Origin: a virus
IMG/VR virus record: IMGVR_UViG_3300021963_000279
Location: 1 to 39,709 of that record
Length of the DNA stretch: 39,709 nt
Strand: one strand, 5' to 3'
This document shows, piece by piece, positions 1 to 8,223 of the stretch; within the stretch, counting starts at the first letter, position 1; each line of letters opens with the position of its first letter. Below the pieces are notes generated by a model. The model saw only the letters and a list, made by a program, of their open reading frames with translations, was not told the DNA's origin and made no database searches. The position numbers and the translations under genes were made by a program.

Positions 1-127
1 TATGCTCTAAAACACCCCTTAAAATGCGTTGTAGGGCATTCTTTTCACCTGCTTTGTAAGCATAGTTTACTAATGGTAAGAATAGAGTGTGATAACCTTT
101 TTCGTATGCTGGGTCTAAGTCTTTAGA
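1..127. repeat. 127-bp exact direct repeat of 37480-37606 (contig overlap)
   Basis: Bases 1-127 match 37480-37606 without a mismatch; the first difference is base 128 (t) against 37607 (c). Beyond it the two copies stay homologous but diverged (1-2763 against 37480-39709). A match of exactly 127 bases at a contig end is what a de Bruijn assembly with k=127 leaves at a fork. I read it as circular closure of a 37,479-bp genome, not as a biological terminal repeat. Confidence 0.85.
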
Positions 128-1030
128 TTGAGCTAACCAAATAGCATTACGGAAGCTACCAAAGCCATATTCAGCATTCATAGCTGTACATACAATCTTA
201 CCACCACCACTAGATGTTGTTTCTGATCTTGTAGTTAATGGTTGACCTGCTACTGTAGATGTAAACTGTGCAAGTCTTTGGTATGGTAAGTTTTGCTCAA
301 AGTTAAAGCGGTCTAAGTCAGCTTGTAGAGCTTGTTGAGCATAATTCTCACGTGCTTGACCAGTTTGTAATAGTTGATTAATAGGTTGAAAAGCTGCTTG
401 TGCCATAGTAGGTGCATTTCTAGCTGCTTGTTCTTGTAAGCCACGTTCTGCTGCATAGTTTTGATATGCTGCTTGACCTGCTTGATTTGCTAAAGCATTA
501 GCTAGATTTTGTTGTGATAATGATTCTAATTGTGTTTGTGCGCCTGAGCCATAACGACCTGCTTGAGCTGCATTACTACGTGTAGAACCAATAGCTTGTT
601 GATATGCTTGTGTCGCTGCTTCTTGTCCTGGTCTTAATGCTGCTTGTAGGAAAGGATTAGCACCCAAGTATGAACCACCTACAGCACCTTGTTGTTGTGC
701 TAGAGCTTGGTTAATAAGAGGGCTACCAGCTCTTGCTTGTTGTTCTGCCATAGTAAGTGCTGATTCTGTTTGTGCAGATGGACTTACATATGTTTGACCA
801 GCGTAGTATTGTGGTGTATATGTTTCGTATAATTTTTGAGCTTCTGATAAGCCTCTTTCAACATAAGGTCTCATAGACGGATCAATACCAGAAGTCGTAG
901 TTTGTTGTTGTGGCGATCCACCACCACCCCATAACATAAACCCATTGCGAGTCATAAATCCTGTTATAAGCCAATACATTTTGTCTTTAAATGAATTGTT
1001 ATATCCTAAATCAAAACCAAATAATTTCAT
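1..1030 (-). CDS. Tail/internal virion protein, allele 1 (C-terminus cut by window edge)
   Basis: The start is the ATG at 1030, with an AAGGAAG Shine-Dalgarno just upstream; the frame stays open to base 1, so the C-terminus is missing. It is the allele of the complete 370-residue gene at 37355-38467. The N-terminus (MKLFGFDLGYNN...) is 14 residues longer and unlike the other allele, but both share a Gly/Gln-rich stretch, the motif TTTSGIDPSMRPYVE, an Ala/Gln-rich helical middle with many QAAY/ANQA repeats, and the C-terminal motif KIVCTAMNAEYGFGSF. Ala/Gln-rich proteins at this place in podovirus maps are usually internal virion or tail-hub proteins; this is position-based inference. It follows the GNAT-like gene on the same strand. 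Confidence 0.75.
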   Translation of the reverse strand, partial: MKLFGFDLGYNNSFKDKMYWLITGFMTRNGFMLWGGGGSPQQQTTTSGIDPSMRPYVERGLSEAQKLYETYTPQYYAGQTYVSPSAQTESALTMAEQQARAGSPLINQALAQQQGAVGGSYLGANPFLQAALRPGQEAATQAYQQAIGSTRSNAAQAGRYGSGAQTQLESLSQQNLANALANQAGQAAYQNYAAERGLQEQAARNAPTMAQAAFQPINQLLQTGQARENYAQQALQADLDRFNFEQNLPYQRLAQFTSTVAGQPLTTRSETTSSGGGKIVCTAMNAEYGFGSFRNAIWLAQSKDLDPAYEKGYHTLFLPLVNYAYKAGEKNALQRILRGVLEH

Positions 1031-1039
1031 GTTGCTTCC

Positions 1040-1438
1040 TTAAAGTGTAAATTCCCATGTTGAAGGTTTAAAACCCATCTCTTTAGCTTTTCTATCCCAA
1101 CCACGTCTTTGAGATGTAAAAGTAATCTTTGTTTTACTGCCTTGTTTTGCTATTTCTTGAATTTCTTTCCATGCTTGTTGAAGTAAATCTTCATCATTAA
1201 TAGATGACCATGCTGCCCATACATGAAGTGCATTTCCTATAGGCTGTAATACTACAAAACCATAAGGTTGATTATTAGTAATGGCTAGAAATGTCATAGA
1301 TCGTTGTTCGTAACAATCACAATAGACATCTTCTACAATCCATTCAGGACTGCCTTTACTTCTTATAATCTCTAAACCATGCTTTATAAACTGCCAATTA
1401 GCACGTAATTGGTCTTTAGGTATATAATGTAAAATCAT
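1040..1438 (-). CDS. GNAT acetyltransferase-like virion-region protein, allele 1
   Basis: 132 residues. The layout (YGFVVLQPIG strand, WAAWSS, an amphipathic helix, then RRGWDRKAKEMGFKPSTWEF) resembles the C-terminal half of a GNAT fold, as in the small acetyltransferase-like proteins near T7 gp13. No clear acetyl-CoA loop (Q/RxxGxG/A) is visible, so enzymatic activity is doubtful. It overlaps the upstream gene by 4 bases and lies 9 bases before the next. A second allele at 38478-38876 has the same length and differs at about 29 of 132 residues by my count. Probable role is a virion-associated or assembly protein; confidence in function is low. Confidence 0.7.
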   Translation of the reverse strand: MILHYIPKDQLRANWQFIKHGLEIIRSKGSPEWIVEDVYCDCYEQRSMTFLAITNNQPYGFVVLQPIGNALHVWAAWSSINDEDLLQQAWKEIQEIAKQGSKTKITFTSQRRGWDRKAKEMGFKPSTWEFTL

Positions 1439-2244
1439 CCTACTATTATATAACGATATACCTTATTCGTGCCTGTATTTGCAGGGTGACTAATGGTTGC
1501 AGTACCTTGAGATTGTGCGCTGATGTAAGGTTCTGTAAATAAGTTTGTAGTGTATGAATTAGCACTTAAATACTGAATAGTTACAATAGCACTAGGTGTT
1601 ACAGGTCTAGTAGGATTAGTTTGTGCTGCAATATGTTCTAGTATGACTAATGTAGAAGTAGTAGCCCAAGCTAAACTTACATAATCATCTTTAGCTAGTT
1701 CTATGTTAAAGTTTAATGCTGCAATCACATGACCTTTAACGCTGCCATGTTTACTGTCTATAGAAAATTTACTATTAGAGCCTGCAACATCTGAACCATT
1801 TTTTCTAAGCCAAATATCTACATCTTGTATTTGTGAATCATCATTTGCTAACTGAACACTAAACTGTAAGTTATAAAGACCAGAGTAATCTACTTTTATC
1901 TTATAACCATCTACACGAGTTGTACCTAAAGAATAGTCTGTAGTATTAAGTGTAATATCGCCTGTAGCTGTAACAGTCGCTAAACTTTGATCTGTCGTAT
2001 CTTGGAAAGCACCGTATGGAAAGTATGTACTAGCTGCTGTTTGTGATAAAGGTTCTAACCCAATATATGAGTTATATCCTATACGTTCATCATTGATAGT
2101 AGTTGATACTGCACCACTAGCAACTAATGTAATTGTTCCTGTATTGTTAGATTTACCCTCTACAAGATTGTTTACAATTTCAGCTACACTTCTTTCATCA
2201 CCACCTGTAATAGGTAGTTTACGGTACATATCACTACGTGCCAT
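1435..2244 (-). CDS. Virion surface protein with C1q/TNF-like jelly-roll domain, allele 1
   Basis: 269 residues, ATG at 2244. The N-terminal ~55 residues (MARSDMYRKLP, SVAEIVNNLVEGKSNNTG) and the last ~30 (ending YRYIIVG) are shared with the 105-residue allele at 38873-39190. Residues ~80-235 are extra and contain a beta-rich block (YNLQFSVQL, DVDIWLRKNGSDV, KHGSVKGHVIAA) that I recognise from many environmental phages as a C1q/TNF-like trimeric jelly roll. Such domains commonly cap fibres and contact receptors. It lies between nozzle and GNAT-like genes with 1- and 4-base overlaps. The domain call is from memory of the family; the receptor role is inference. Confidence 0.75.
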   Translation of the reverse strand: MARSDMYRKLPITGGDERSVAEIVNNLVEGKSNNTGTITLVASGAVSTTINDERIGYNSYIGLEPLSQTAASTYFPYGAFQDTTDQSLATVTATGDITLNTTDYSLGTTRVDGYKIKVDYSGLYNLQFSVQLANDDSQIQDVDIWLRKNGSDVAGSNSKFSIDSKHGSVKGHVIAALNFNIELAKDDYVSLAWATTSTLVILEHIAAQTNPTRPVTPSAIVTIQYLSANSYTTNLFTEPYISAQSQGTATISHPANTGTNKVYRYIIVG

Positions 2245-3854
2245 TATCTTGTTCCTTGTTCAGAATAGTCTATATCCATTCCAATAGCAGATGTCCAGTT
2301 AGAGCCTGTAGGTGTTAAACTTACTCTATGATAACGACCTGCACTTCTTACAGAACATCTATCTTCTTCGTCTGTTGTTTTAGTGGCAGAATATGTAATC
2401 TCATCATTTAACATCTTACGACTTGCTATTTGTACAGTAGCAGAACCATTATCTACAGATGGTCTAATAAGATTTACTACAGAGTTATAACCATATTCTA
2501 GATCATTAGTTGTTAATGTTGCTGTTGCATTTACGCCTGTGAATGTAGCAATTTTTGTATTTTTTACACCGCTAAATAAGAACTTACCACCTTTATAAAG
2601 TCTATCATCTAGTGCTGTAGTTAATGTATCTATAGTTTTTAATCCTGCTGCACTTGCTGCCATGTCTATAGCAACACCTGTTCCTGATCCTGCACCTGTA
2701 GCTGTGAATAATACGCCTACTGTATTAGCAACTGCACCAATAAGTGTATAGTCTGTAGTGCCTATACTTCTTATGGTATATGATTTACCTACTGTAAAAG
2801 AGCCTGCTGTTACGTTATAAGCAGAGTCTATTGCATCTAAAGATGTGCCTGAAGTGGCTAATGTAGAAAGATAATTTACATCTGTATCTGCTTCACACCA
2901 TTTTTTAGTTTCATAGTTATAAATAAGTAAGGAGCGACTACCTGATGTATTTCCATAATTCCAAATAATAAGATTACGTTCTGGGTCTACTGCTGCAGAT
3001 ATAGTATCAATATCACCAATGTTAGCATTACTAAAAAAGTATCTATCTACCTTTTCAGCGCCTATACCGGTTAATGTTTGACCATTTGTAGCATAGAAAC
3101 CATCATCAGATAAGAAATATGAAATACCACCATATTGAGCAATAGAGTTTCCTTCTATACATCCAATGTTTCTTGAAATCGTGTCAAATTGGAAGAATAG
3201 TGGTGAGCCAATATATGACATACGTACAATGGCTTTTTCTAAGAATACGATACCAAATTCGCCACCTGTAATACCGGTAATATCACCACCATCAGGAATA
3301 TCTTGATAATCTGATTGTGATGCAGCACCTGCTGTCCAATCAGTAGGATCATTAATATCTGACCATTGAACACGTGATGGATTTGTTCCTGCACCTATAT
3401 TAGCACCTACTACAAAGTCACGAACTACTGTAATGTATTTAGCTACTGGTGCTGATGCTGCTAAATCTGCAAATAATGTAGATGAGCTTACATCATAATA
3501 TTGTATCTTTTCAGAACCATTAGTAGCGAGCGCATAATTACCAAATTGAACAAATTGCCATCTATTTGTGCCTGTATAGCCACCTGATTTAGATACATTA
3601 TCTAATGATAAATCTGTGCCATCTAGTTTAAATAATTTAGTAAGACCGCCTGTAAATATAAAAACATCATTATTAAGTTTAGCTGCAAATGCGTTATTTA
3701 GGTTTTCTGATGCTGCACCTGAATAATCTACAGCAGTTTTAAACGGACCATAACCTACCGCTAAAGGAATAACATTATTAGCTTCTGATACTGCGTCTAG
3801 GATAGATGGTTGATCAGGTAACCAATCTTTAAAAGCTATTCTTTGTGTTTGCAT
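2244..3854 (-). CDS. Tail nozzle protein, P22 gp10/SU10-nozzle-like
   Basis: 536 residues. Repeated beta strands with Trp/Tyr/Asn-rich turns (FTGGLTKLFKLDG, RVQWSDINDPTDW, ISYFLSDDGFYATNGQT, IIWNYGNTSGSRSLLIYNYETKKW) match the propeller-like nozzle / packaged-DNA stabilisation proteins of short-tailed phages. Residues ~350-395 hold an inserted module (GSFTVGKSYTIRSIGTTDY, IGAVANTVGVLFTATG) that also occurs in the fibre gene at 3858-5231. The C-terminal ~140 residues (RMLNDEITYS, RYHRVSLTPTGSNW, GMDIDYSEQGTR) are conserved in the partial second allele at 39190-39709. It follows the fibres by 3 bases, as expected for a tail module. Confidence 0.75.
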   Translation of the reverse strand: MQTQRIAFKDWLPDQPSILDAVSEANNVIPLAVGYGPFKTAVDYSGAASENLNNAFAAKLNNDVFIFTGGLTKLFKLDGTDLSLDNVSKSGGYTGTNRWQFVQFGNYALATNGSEKIQYYDVSSSTLFADLAASAPVAKYITVVRDFVVGANIGAGTNPSRVQWSDINDPTDWTAGAASQSDYQDIPDGGDITGITGGEFGIVFLEKAIVRMSYIGSPLFFQFDTISRNIGCIEGNSIAQYGGISYFLSDDGFYATNGQTLTGIGAEKVDRYFFSNANIGDIDTISAAVDPERNLIIWNYGNTSGSRSLLIYNYETKKWCEADTDVNYLSTLATSGTSLDAIDSAYNVTAGSFTVGKSYTIRSIGTTDYTLIGAVANTVGVLFTATGAGSGTGVAIDMAASAAGLKTIDTLTTALDDRLYKGGKFLFSGVKNTKIATFTGVNATATLTTNDLEYGYNSVVNLIRPSVDNGSATVQIASRKMLNDEITYSATKTTDEEDRCSVRSAGRYHRVSLTPTGSNWTSAIGMDIDYSEQGTR

Positions 3855-3857
3855 AGT

Positions 3858-5231
3858 TTACTCGTAAATGATATTTGCTGAACCTGCATCAAAATTACCT
3901 GCTGTGGTTGCAAGTTGAATTTGAGTAAGCGTACCCCCAAGATTAATTCCACCTCCACCAAATGAAACACCAGTACCACTTATACGACCACAATGATTTG
4001 ATACCCATTTATTTGTTGTAAGTAAAGTTATATTCATTGTACCAGTAAATGCTCTTGAATCTGCGTTTAATGCAATAATAAATCCAGCAGAGTTATTTTG
4101 AACTTCAGGAGATGTTAAAACTGATGATGAAGTGCTATCATAACCTGTAGATACAATACCACCTGACGTTCCTAATCTTACTAAAAGCTGTCCGCCTGAA
4201 GATAAAGAAACATTATCAAATACCAAAGTAATTCTTTTTACCCAAGATGGTATTGTGGTTGATAATGAAACAGTTGAACCTGATGTTGTAGCAACTGATG
4301 TACCACTTATTAAAGTAGGTGTAACACTTTCCCATTTATTAATAGTAGCAGTACCATTACCAGCACCTACTCCTGTTGCAGTAAATACAACACCTACAGT
4401 ATTGCTTGAAGCTCCAATTAAAGTAAAGTCTGTAGGAGTTGATCCTAATGTTAGTATTGTGTATTCTGTGCCAACAACAAATGACCCTGCATTAACTGTA
4501 TCACCTGCTGTGGATGTTAGTACGTTAGAGTTAGCTCCTGGTTTAATAGAAGAAATAGCGCTAGTAGCGTTTCCTACCAAGATTGCATTTGGAGAATTAG
4601 TTGCAACACCAGTACCACCATTAGCTACAGATAATGTACCAGTAACATTTTGTGTTAGATTGCAATATGTGATATTAACTGCTGTTCCTGTATCTGCTGT
4701 GCTAGTAATATCTCCTGCTGTTTGTGCATAAGTAAATGTATTTGTTCCAACAGTAGCAATTAAAAATGTTCCATTTACACTTGTATTTGTAACTGCTGTT
4801 ACGGTTACGTATGTACCGGCTGTAAATCCATGGCTAGTTGATGTAGTAATAGTCACTACATTAGATGTACGTGCTACGTTAGATATTGCTTTTTGAACTG
4901 CTCCAGTACCACCTTGTGCTGTTGATAAAGCAGTTGTTAATCCTGTAATAGAAGTAATATCAGAGTTAGCACCTGATTTAGCTGCACTTAAATTAGTTCT
5001 AGCAGTACTTGCTGTAATAGCACCTGTTCCACCTGCACCTACAGCTAAAGCATCACTATCTGATGTGTAGTAAGTTGGACTAGCTGATTGAAAGTCTTTA
5101 AGTTGAGCCATAAGACCACGTATAGCATTGTTTACGTTAGCTGGTGAACATCCTTCAGCAATATTAATATTACTAATATCCGTATTACTTGCTGCGGTTG
5201 AACTAAATTCTGAAATCTTGTTTTTTGCCAT
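3858..5231 (-). CDS. Tail fibre protein
   Basis: 457 residues, low-complexity Ser/Thr/Gly/Asn. The N-terminus (KISEFSSTAASNTDISNINIAEG, AMRGLMAQ-like ending) is a typical virion-attachment segment of environmental phage fibres. It is followed by GGTG linkers (ALSTAQGGTGAVQ, TLSVANGGTGVA), an Ig-like domain with the HGF signature (TSTSHGFTAGTYVTVTAV), the VGTEYTILTLGS / LIGASSNTVGVVFTATG module shared with the nozzle gene, and a C-terminal beta domain (~residues 300-457). It adsorbs to the host surface by inference. It lies 3 bases from the next gene on each side within the fibre block. Confidence 0.75.
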   Translation of the reverse strand: MAKNKISEFSSTAASNTDISNINIAEGCSPANVNNAIRGLMAQLKDFQSASPTYYTSDSDALAVGAGGTGAITASTARTNLSAAKSGANSDITSITGLTTALSTAQGGTGAVQKAISNVARTSNVVTITTSTSHGFTAGTYVTVTAVTNTSVNGTFLIATVGTNTFTYAQTAGDITSTADTGTAVNITYCNLTQNVTGTLSVANGGTGVATNSPNAILVGNATSAISSIKPGANSNVLTSTAGDTVNAGSFVVGTEYTILTLGSTPTDFTLIGASSNTVGVVFTATGVGAGNGTATINKWESVTPTLISGTSVATTSGSTVSLSTTIPSWVKRITLVFDNVSLSSGGQLLVRLGTSGGIVSTGYDSTSSSVLTSPEVQNNSAGFIIALNADSRAFTGTMNITLLTTNKWVSNHCGRISGTGVSFGGGGINLGGTLTQIQLATTAGNFDAGSANIIYE

Positions 5232-5234
5232 TTT

Positions 5235-6017
5235 TTATCCTTGTCTGAGCCATATATCGTTGCTTGGTGTTACTTCTGTCCATAATTCTGATCCTGCTGT
5301 TACTTCTGTCCATGTATCTGTAGATGGTGATATTGCTGACCATACGTCTGTAGATGGTGTTGCATCTGTCCATATTTCTGTGCCTGGTGTAACTGGTGTC
5401 CAACCTTCGCCTTGTATAAGACCTTGTGCTGTAACTGTACCTATACCTTCTACATAAGCAAAACCTGCTAATATAGCGTTAGAACTTGCTGTAACAAAAG
5501 CAAAACCATTTACTTGTGCATTGCCTGATAATTCCATGCCACCAAGTGCTGTGACTGTGGCAGTTCCTGTAATAGAACCACTATCTAATCTAATTCTATT
5601 GTAGTTTATTGTTACTGTAGCATTTGCTGTGATAGAAGCATTGCCACCTATTAATAATGAACCTAATGCTGTAACCGTTCCTGTTGCTGTAATGCTTGCT
5701 GAAGCTAATGCAATAGAACCGCCAGTAGCTGATACTGTAGCATTTGCAAATATAGACCCACTACCAAATTGTGTTCTGTATGCTATAGCAGATAAGTCTG
5801 CAAATGCGTTTATAGATGCACTACCAAAGACTAATGCGCCACTTGTTGTAACTGTAACTGTTGCAGTAGCTGTAATACTTGCTGCAGATGTTCTAAATCT
5901 TGTTGCTGATGCACTTACACTTGCATCTGCTGTAATAGAAGCAGAGCCTGTAATAATTTGTCCACTTATTACAAGAGAGCTAAATGGTGTTTGCGAAAAG
6001 GCATAAAAGCCAAACAT
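5235..6017 (-). CDS. Repeat-rich fibre/appendage protein (solenoid plus Trp decapeptides)
   Basis: 260 residues, ATG at 6017. Residues ~20-200 consist of about ten ~20-residue repeats of the form GSASITADATVSA, Ala/Ser/Thr/Val-rich, which should fold as a beta-solenoid. The C-terminal ~55 residues hold six Trp at 10-11-residue spacing in units like WTEVTPSTDT. There are no Cys and almost no charged residues in the repeats. The neighbours are fibre genes on both sides, so it is probably a surface appendage or fibre-associated protein. No specific family could be assigned. Confidence 0.65.
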   Translation of the reverse strand: MFGFYAFSQTPFSSLVISGQIITGSASITADASVSASATRFRTSAASITATATVTVTTSGALVFGSASINAFADLSAIAYRTQFGSGSIFANATVSATGGSIALASASITATGTVTALGSLLIGGNASITANATVTINYNRIRLDSGSITGTATVTALGGMELSGNAQVNGFAFVTASSNAILAGFAYVEGIGTVTAQGLIQGEGWTPVTPGTEIWTDATPSTDVWSAISPSTDTWTEVTAGSELWTEVTPSNDIWLRQG

Positions 6018-6059
6018 ATTTAACTCCTTTTATAATTTATTTGGTTTTTGGCTTCTGTC

Positions 6060-6299
6060 CTAACCATTGTGAATATTTAATTCTTTTAATTCTTCTACAG
6101 TAGTTGCATTATCTACAAGTTTTGTAATATCTCTTAATCTTTGCTTTTCTGCAACAATAGCAGATGTATCTTGACCATCTTCTAAAGCACGTTGAAACGC
6201 TACATCTTGAGCTTGTAGTAAAATTTTACGTTCTTCACGAAGCCTGTCTTTAGTAATATCTTTAGCTTTATTAATGTCAATAATTATTGCCATGTCCAT
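6060..6299 (-). CDS. Small coiled-coil protein in fibre block
   Basis: 79 residues from the ATG at 6299 (AGGAA just upstream); the in-frame ATG at 6293 is an alternative. Highly charged and mostly helical (DITKDRLREERKILLQAQDV, TSAIVAEKQRLRDITK, ATTVEELKELN). It overlaps the 64-residue gene upstream by 16 bases, so the two are probably translationally coupled. Short helical proteins beside fibre genes often act as fibre assembly chaperones. That role is inference from position, and I do not recognise the family with certainty. Confidence 0.6.
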   Translation of the reverse strand: MDMAIIIDINKAKDITKDRLREERKILLQAQDVAFQRALEDGQDTSAIVAEKQRLRDITKLVDNATTVEELKELNIHNG

Positions 6300-6478
6300 G
6301 CGTTCCTAAATGTTCTGTCTGTTGGTACTTCAGATGAATCTACAATAAAATATTCTTTACCTTGTGGAACATCTTTCTTAGCAATTTCTTCTATTGTATA
6401 TTGAGATAGGCACTCTGGAGTGGGTGTTAATATAGCTATACTTCCATCTTCATTTTTATAAATAATTAATTTATTCAT
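6284..6478 (-). CDS. Small fibre-associated protein (PTPECL/TFRNAW type)
   Basis: 64 residues. The features IIYKNEDGSIAILTPTPECL, TIEEIAKKDVPQGKEYFIVD and the C-terminal TDRTFRNAWTW recur in many aquatic phages immediately beside tail-fibre genes; I recognise the pattern but no assigned biochemical function. The RFRNAW-like end resembles the segment that joins fibre assembly proteins or fibre tips. It lies 9 bases after the 444-residue fibre gene and overlaps the next gene. Likely a fibre accessory or chaperone. Confidence 0.65.
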   Translation of the reverse strand: MNKLIIYKNEDGSIAILTPTPECLSQYTIEEIAKKDVPQGKEYFIVDSSEVPTDRTFRNAWTWQ

Positions 6479-6487
6479 AATTTTATC

Positions 6488-7822
6488 CTATCTAAAAATA
6501 GAAACACAAACATATTCAGAATTTGCATCAGCACCAGCATCAGAAATTGATCTTATTCTTAATGCTGTTGTAGTAGGAGTATTAGTTGATTGCCCTATAA
6601 TACGTGGAGCTCCTCCTGTATCTCTACCATTTGTTATATTAAAACAATAATTAGCATCAGGCATTGCAGTTGTAAAGTTTACGACATACTCTCCAGTTCC
6701 TAGATCGGCTACACTAGATACATTAGCACTTGCCCGAATTGGACTTCTAACTAATGTTATATTTCCACTTGTAGTAAGTGATGTGCCAGCAGTATATGTA
6801 AATACACTTGAACTTGTAACTGTTGCTACTACATAACGACCATCTACACCTGTGCCAGATGTTATATCTGCAAATATGTTATTACCTACTATTAACCCAT
6901 GATCTGTAACTGTTACTGTAACTGTAGTTCCAGATTGAGAGTATGTTCCACTTAAATTTGCTGTGTTACTTACACCATCAAAATTTACCCATGCACGACA
7001 TCCATAAGCTGTTGCTACTGAACCATATCCAGAGTCAAATGAAAGCGTAGTAAATGCACCTGTGTTAGGTGTTGTTGCACCTACAGTTCCGTTAATATTA
7101 ATAGATGCAGTTCCAGTTAAATTAGTAACTGTGCCTGATGAAGGTGTGCCTAATGCTCCTCCATTTGTTACAACTGCACCAGATGAGCCAACATTGACAG
7201 CAAGTGCAGTAGCTACGTTTGTACCTAAACCACTTACTCCAGTAGAGATAGGAAGTCCTGTGCAAGATGTTAATGTTCCAGAACTAGGAGTTCCCAAAGC
7301 TGGTGTTACTAATGTAGGGCTTGTAGCAAAGACTAAAGCACCTGAACCTGTTTCATCTGTAACTGCTGATGCTAAATTAGATGAAGATGGTGTAGCAAGG
7401 AATGTTGCAACTCCAGACCCAAGACCTGAAACACCTGTAGAAATTGGTAATCCTGTAGCATTTGTTAATGTTGCTGATGCAGGTGTACCTAAAGCTATTG
7501 CATTATTACTTGCATCTAAATATAAAGATTTTTCAGCAGGATAAGTAACAAATACGTTTTTAGTACCTGCACTAAAATTAACAGCAGTTCCGCCATTGCT
7601 AGACTCTAATATCGTATCACGAGATAAAGTAGTGCCTGAAGATGTATATGTGCCTAAACCTACTTCCCATTCTGATCCATTGGCAATAGTATAGTAAGTA
7701 GTATTACCATCACCGATAACAGAGAAATCTTGGAATCCAGATACGGCACTACCTAAAGTAAACGTGCCTGTGCCTGTGGTCGTAGAGGTAACCTGTACCC
7801 TATCCTTGACGACTAACGCCAT
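6488..7822 (-). CDS. Tail fibre protein with repeated GTPSSGT/TGLPISTGVSG motifs
   Basis: 444 residues. The N-terminal ~100 residues (VKDRVQVTSTTTGTGTFTLG, SRDTILESSNGG, VFVTYPAEKS) are the common virion-attachment domain of environmental phage fibres. The middle has near-repeats of TGLPISTGVSGLG and ALGTPSSGT typical of fibre shafts. At ~residues 300-350 there is an Ig-like domain with the DHGL signature (VTVTDHGLIVGNNIFADI), homologous in layout to the HGF domain in the fibre at 3858-5231. The C-terminal ~80 residues form a beta-rich tip. Probably a receptor-binding fibre. Confidence 0.75.
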   Translation of the reverse strand: MALVVKDRVQVTSTTTGTGTFTLGSAVSGFQDFSVIGDGNTTYYTIANGSEWEVGLGTYTSSGTTLSRDTILESSNGGTAVNFSAGTKNVFVTYPAEKSLYLDASNNAIALGTPASATLTNATGLPISTGVSGLGSGVATFLATPSSSNLASAVTDETGSGALVFATSPTLVTPALGTPSSGTLTSCTGLPISTGVSGLGTNVATALAVNVGSSGAVVTNGGALGTPSSGTVTNLTGTASININGTVGATTPNTGAFTTLSFDSGYGSVATAYGCRAWVNFDGVSNTANLSGTYSQSGTTVTVTVTDHGLIVGNNIFADITSGTGVDGRYVVATVTSSSVFTYTAGTSLTTSGNITLVRSPIRASANVSSVADLGTGEYVVNFTTAMPDANYCFNITNGRDTGGAPRIIGQSTNTPTTTALRIRSISDAGADANSEYVCVSIFR

Positions 7823-7831
7823 GAATTATCC

Positions 7832-8218
7832 TTAAGCTAAAGTAACTGAAAGGTTGCCTGTTGAAATCTTAAAGATGTCACCAGAGTCAATTGTTTTTGC
7901 TGTATCTAATGCTGTATGGTATAAAAGATTACCTGATGTAGAAGCATCATTAATACCAATCCAACCTACTGTACCCCATGAAGCTGTTGCTGTTGGGAAT
8001 GTTACGTCAGCAGAGTTAGTAGTAGCACCGTTAGATGGTGCACCAAATGTAACTGCTGTTCTAGCGTATGACCCACCAGTTACTTCTGTACCACTACCTG
8101 CATCTGTAGGGTCTGAAGTCCATAATGATACATAGACTGTTGCAACTGATGTATATGTTGTGTTGCGCAATGTTGCATTGATTAGCGCATTTTCCAAAAA
8201 ATTCGACATTTCAGCCAT
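7832..8218 (-). CDS. Tail/fibre base protein (mycobacteriophage gp80-like pattern)
   Basis: 128 residues, ATG at 8218 (in-frame ATG at 8209 possible). The pattern YVSLWTSDPTDAGSGTEVTGG-SYARTAVTFGAPSNGA followed by VTFPTATASWGTVGWIGI and a terminal beta segment (FKISTGNLSVTLA) matches a common small phage tail protein family seen at the start of fibre operons. It probably links fibre to tail or forms a fibre base. It is separated from the fibre gene by 9 bases; the HNH gene lies 5 bases upstream. The family is recognised from memory, and the exact role is unproven. Confidence 0.65.
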   Translation of the reverse strand: MAEMSNFLENALINATLRNTTYTSVATVYVSLWTSDPTDAGSGTEVTGGSYARTAVTFGAPSNGATTNSADVTFPTATASWGTVGWIGINDASTSGNLLYHTALDTAKTIDSGDIFKISTGNLSVTLA

Positions 8219-8223
8219 TTATA

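Noticed and set aside
1-2763. Apparent direct terminal repeat of ~2.2-2.8 kb with the right end
   Set aside because: The copies differ by many substitutions, a 42-base N-terminal change and a 492-base insertion. Only the first 127 bases are identical, so it is not a DTR used for packaging.
4255-4731. Plus-strand frame of ~158 codons
   Set aside because: It lies wholly inside the fibre gene on the other strand, is Val/Pro-rich as expected from the reverse of a Thr/Gly/Asn-rich gene, and has no ribosome site or neighbours.
5203-5403. Minus-strand frame rich in DRSN/YRYMDR repeats, overlapping the junction of two fibre genes
   Set aside because: It is the alternative frame of the Trp-decapeptide repeat DNA; repetition creates the long open frame.
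5235-5410. CRISPR-like short repeats
   Set aside because: The ~30-base periodicity is in frame and encodes Trp decapeptides; there are no unique spacers.
7062-7544. Plus-strand frame of 160 codons inside the fibre gene
   Set aside because: Antisense shadow of the GTPSSGT repeats; Val/Pro-rich, no start signal.
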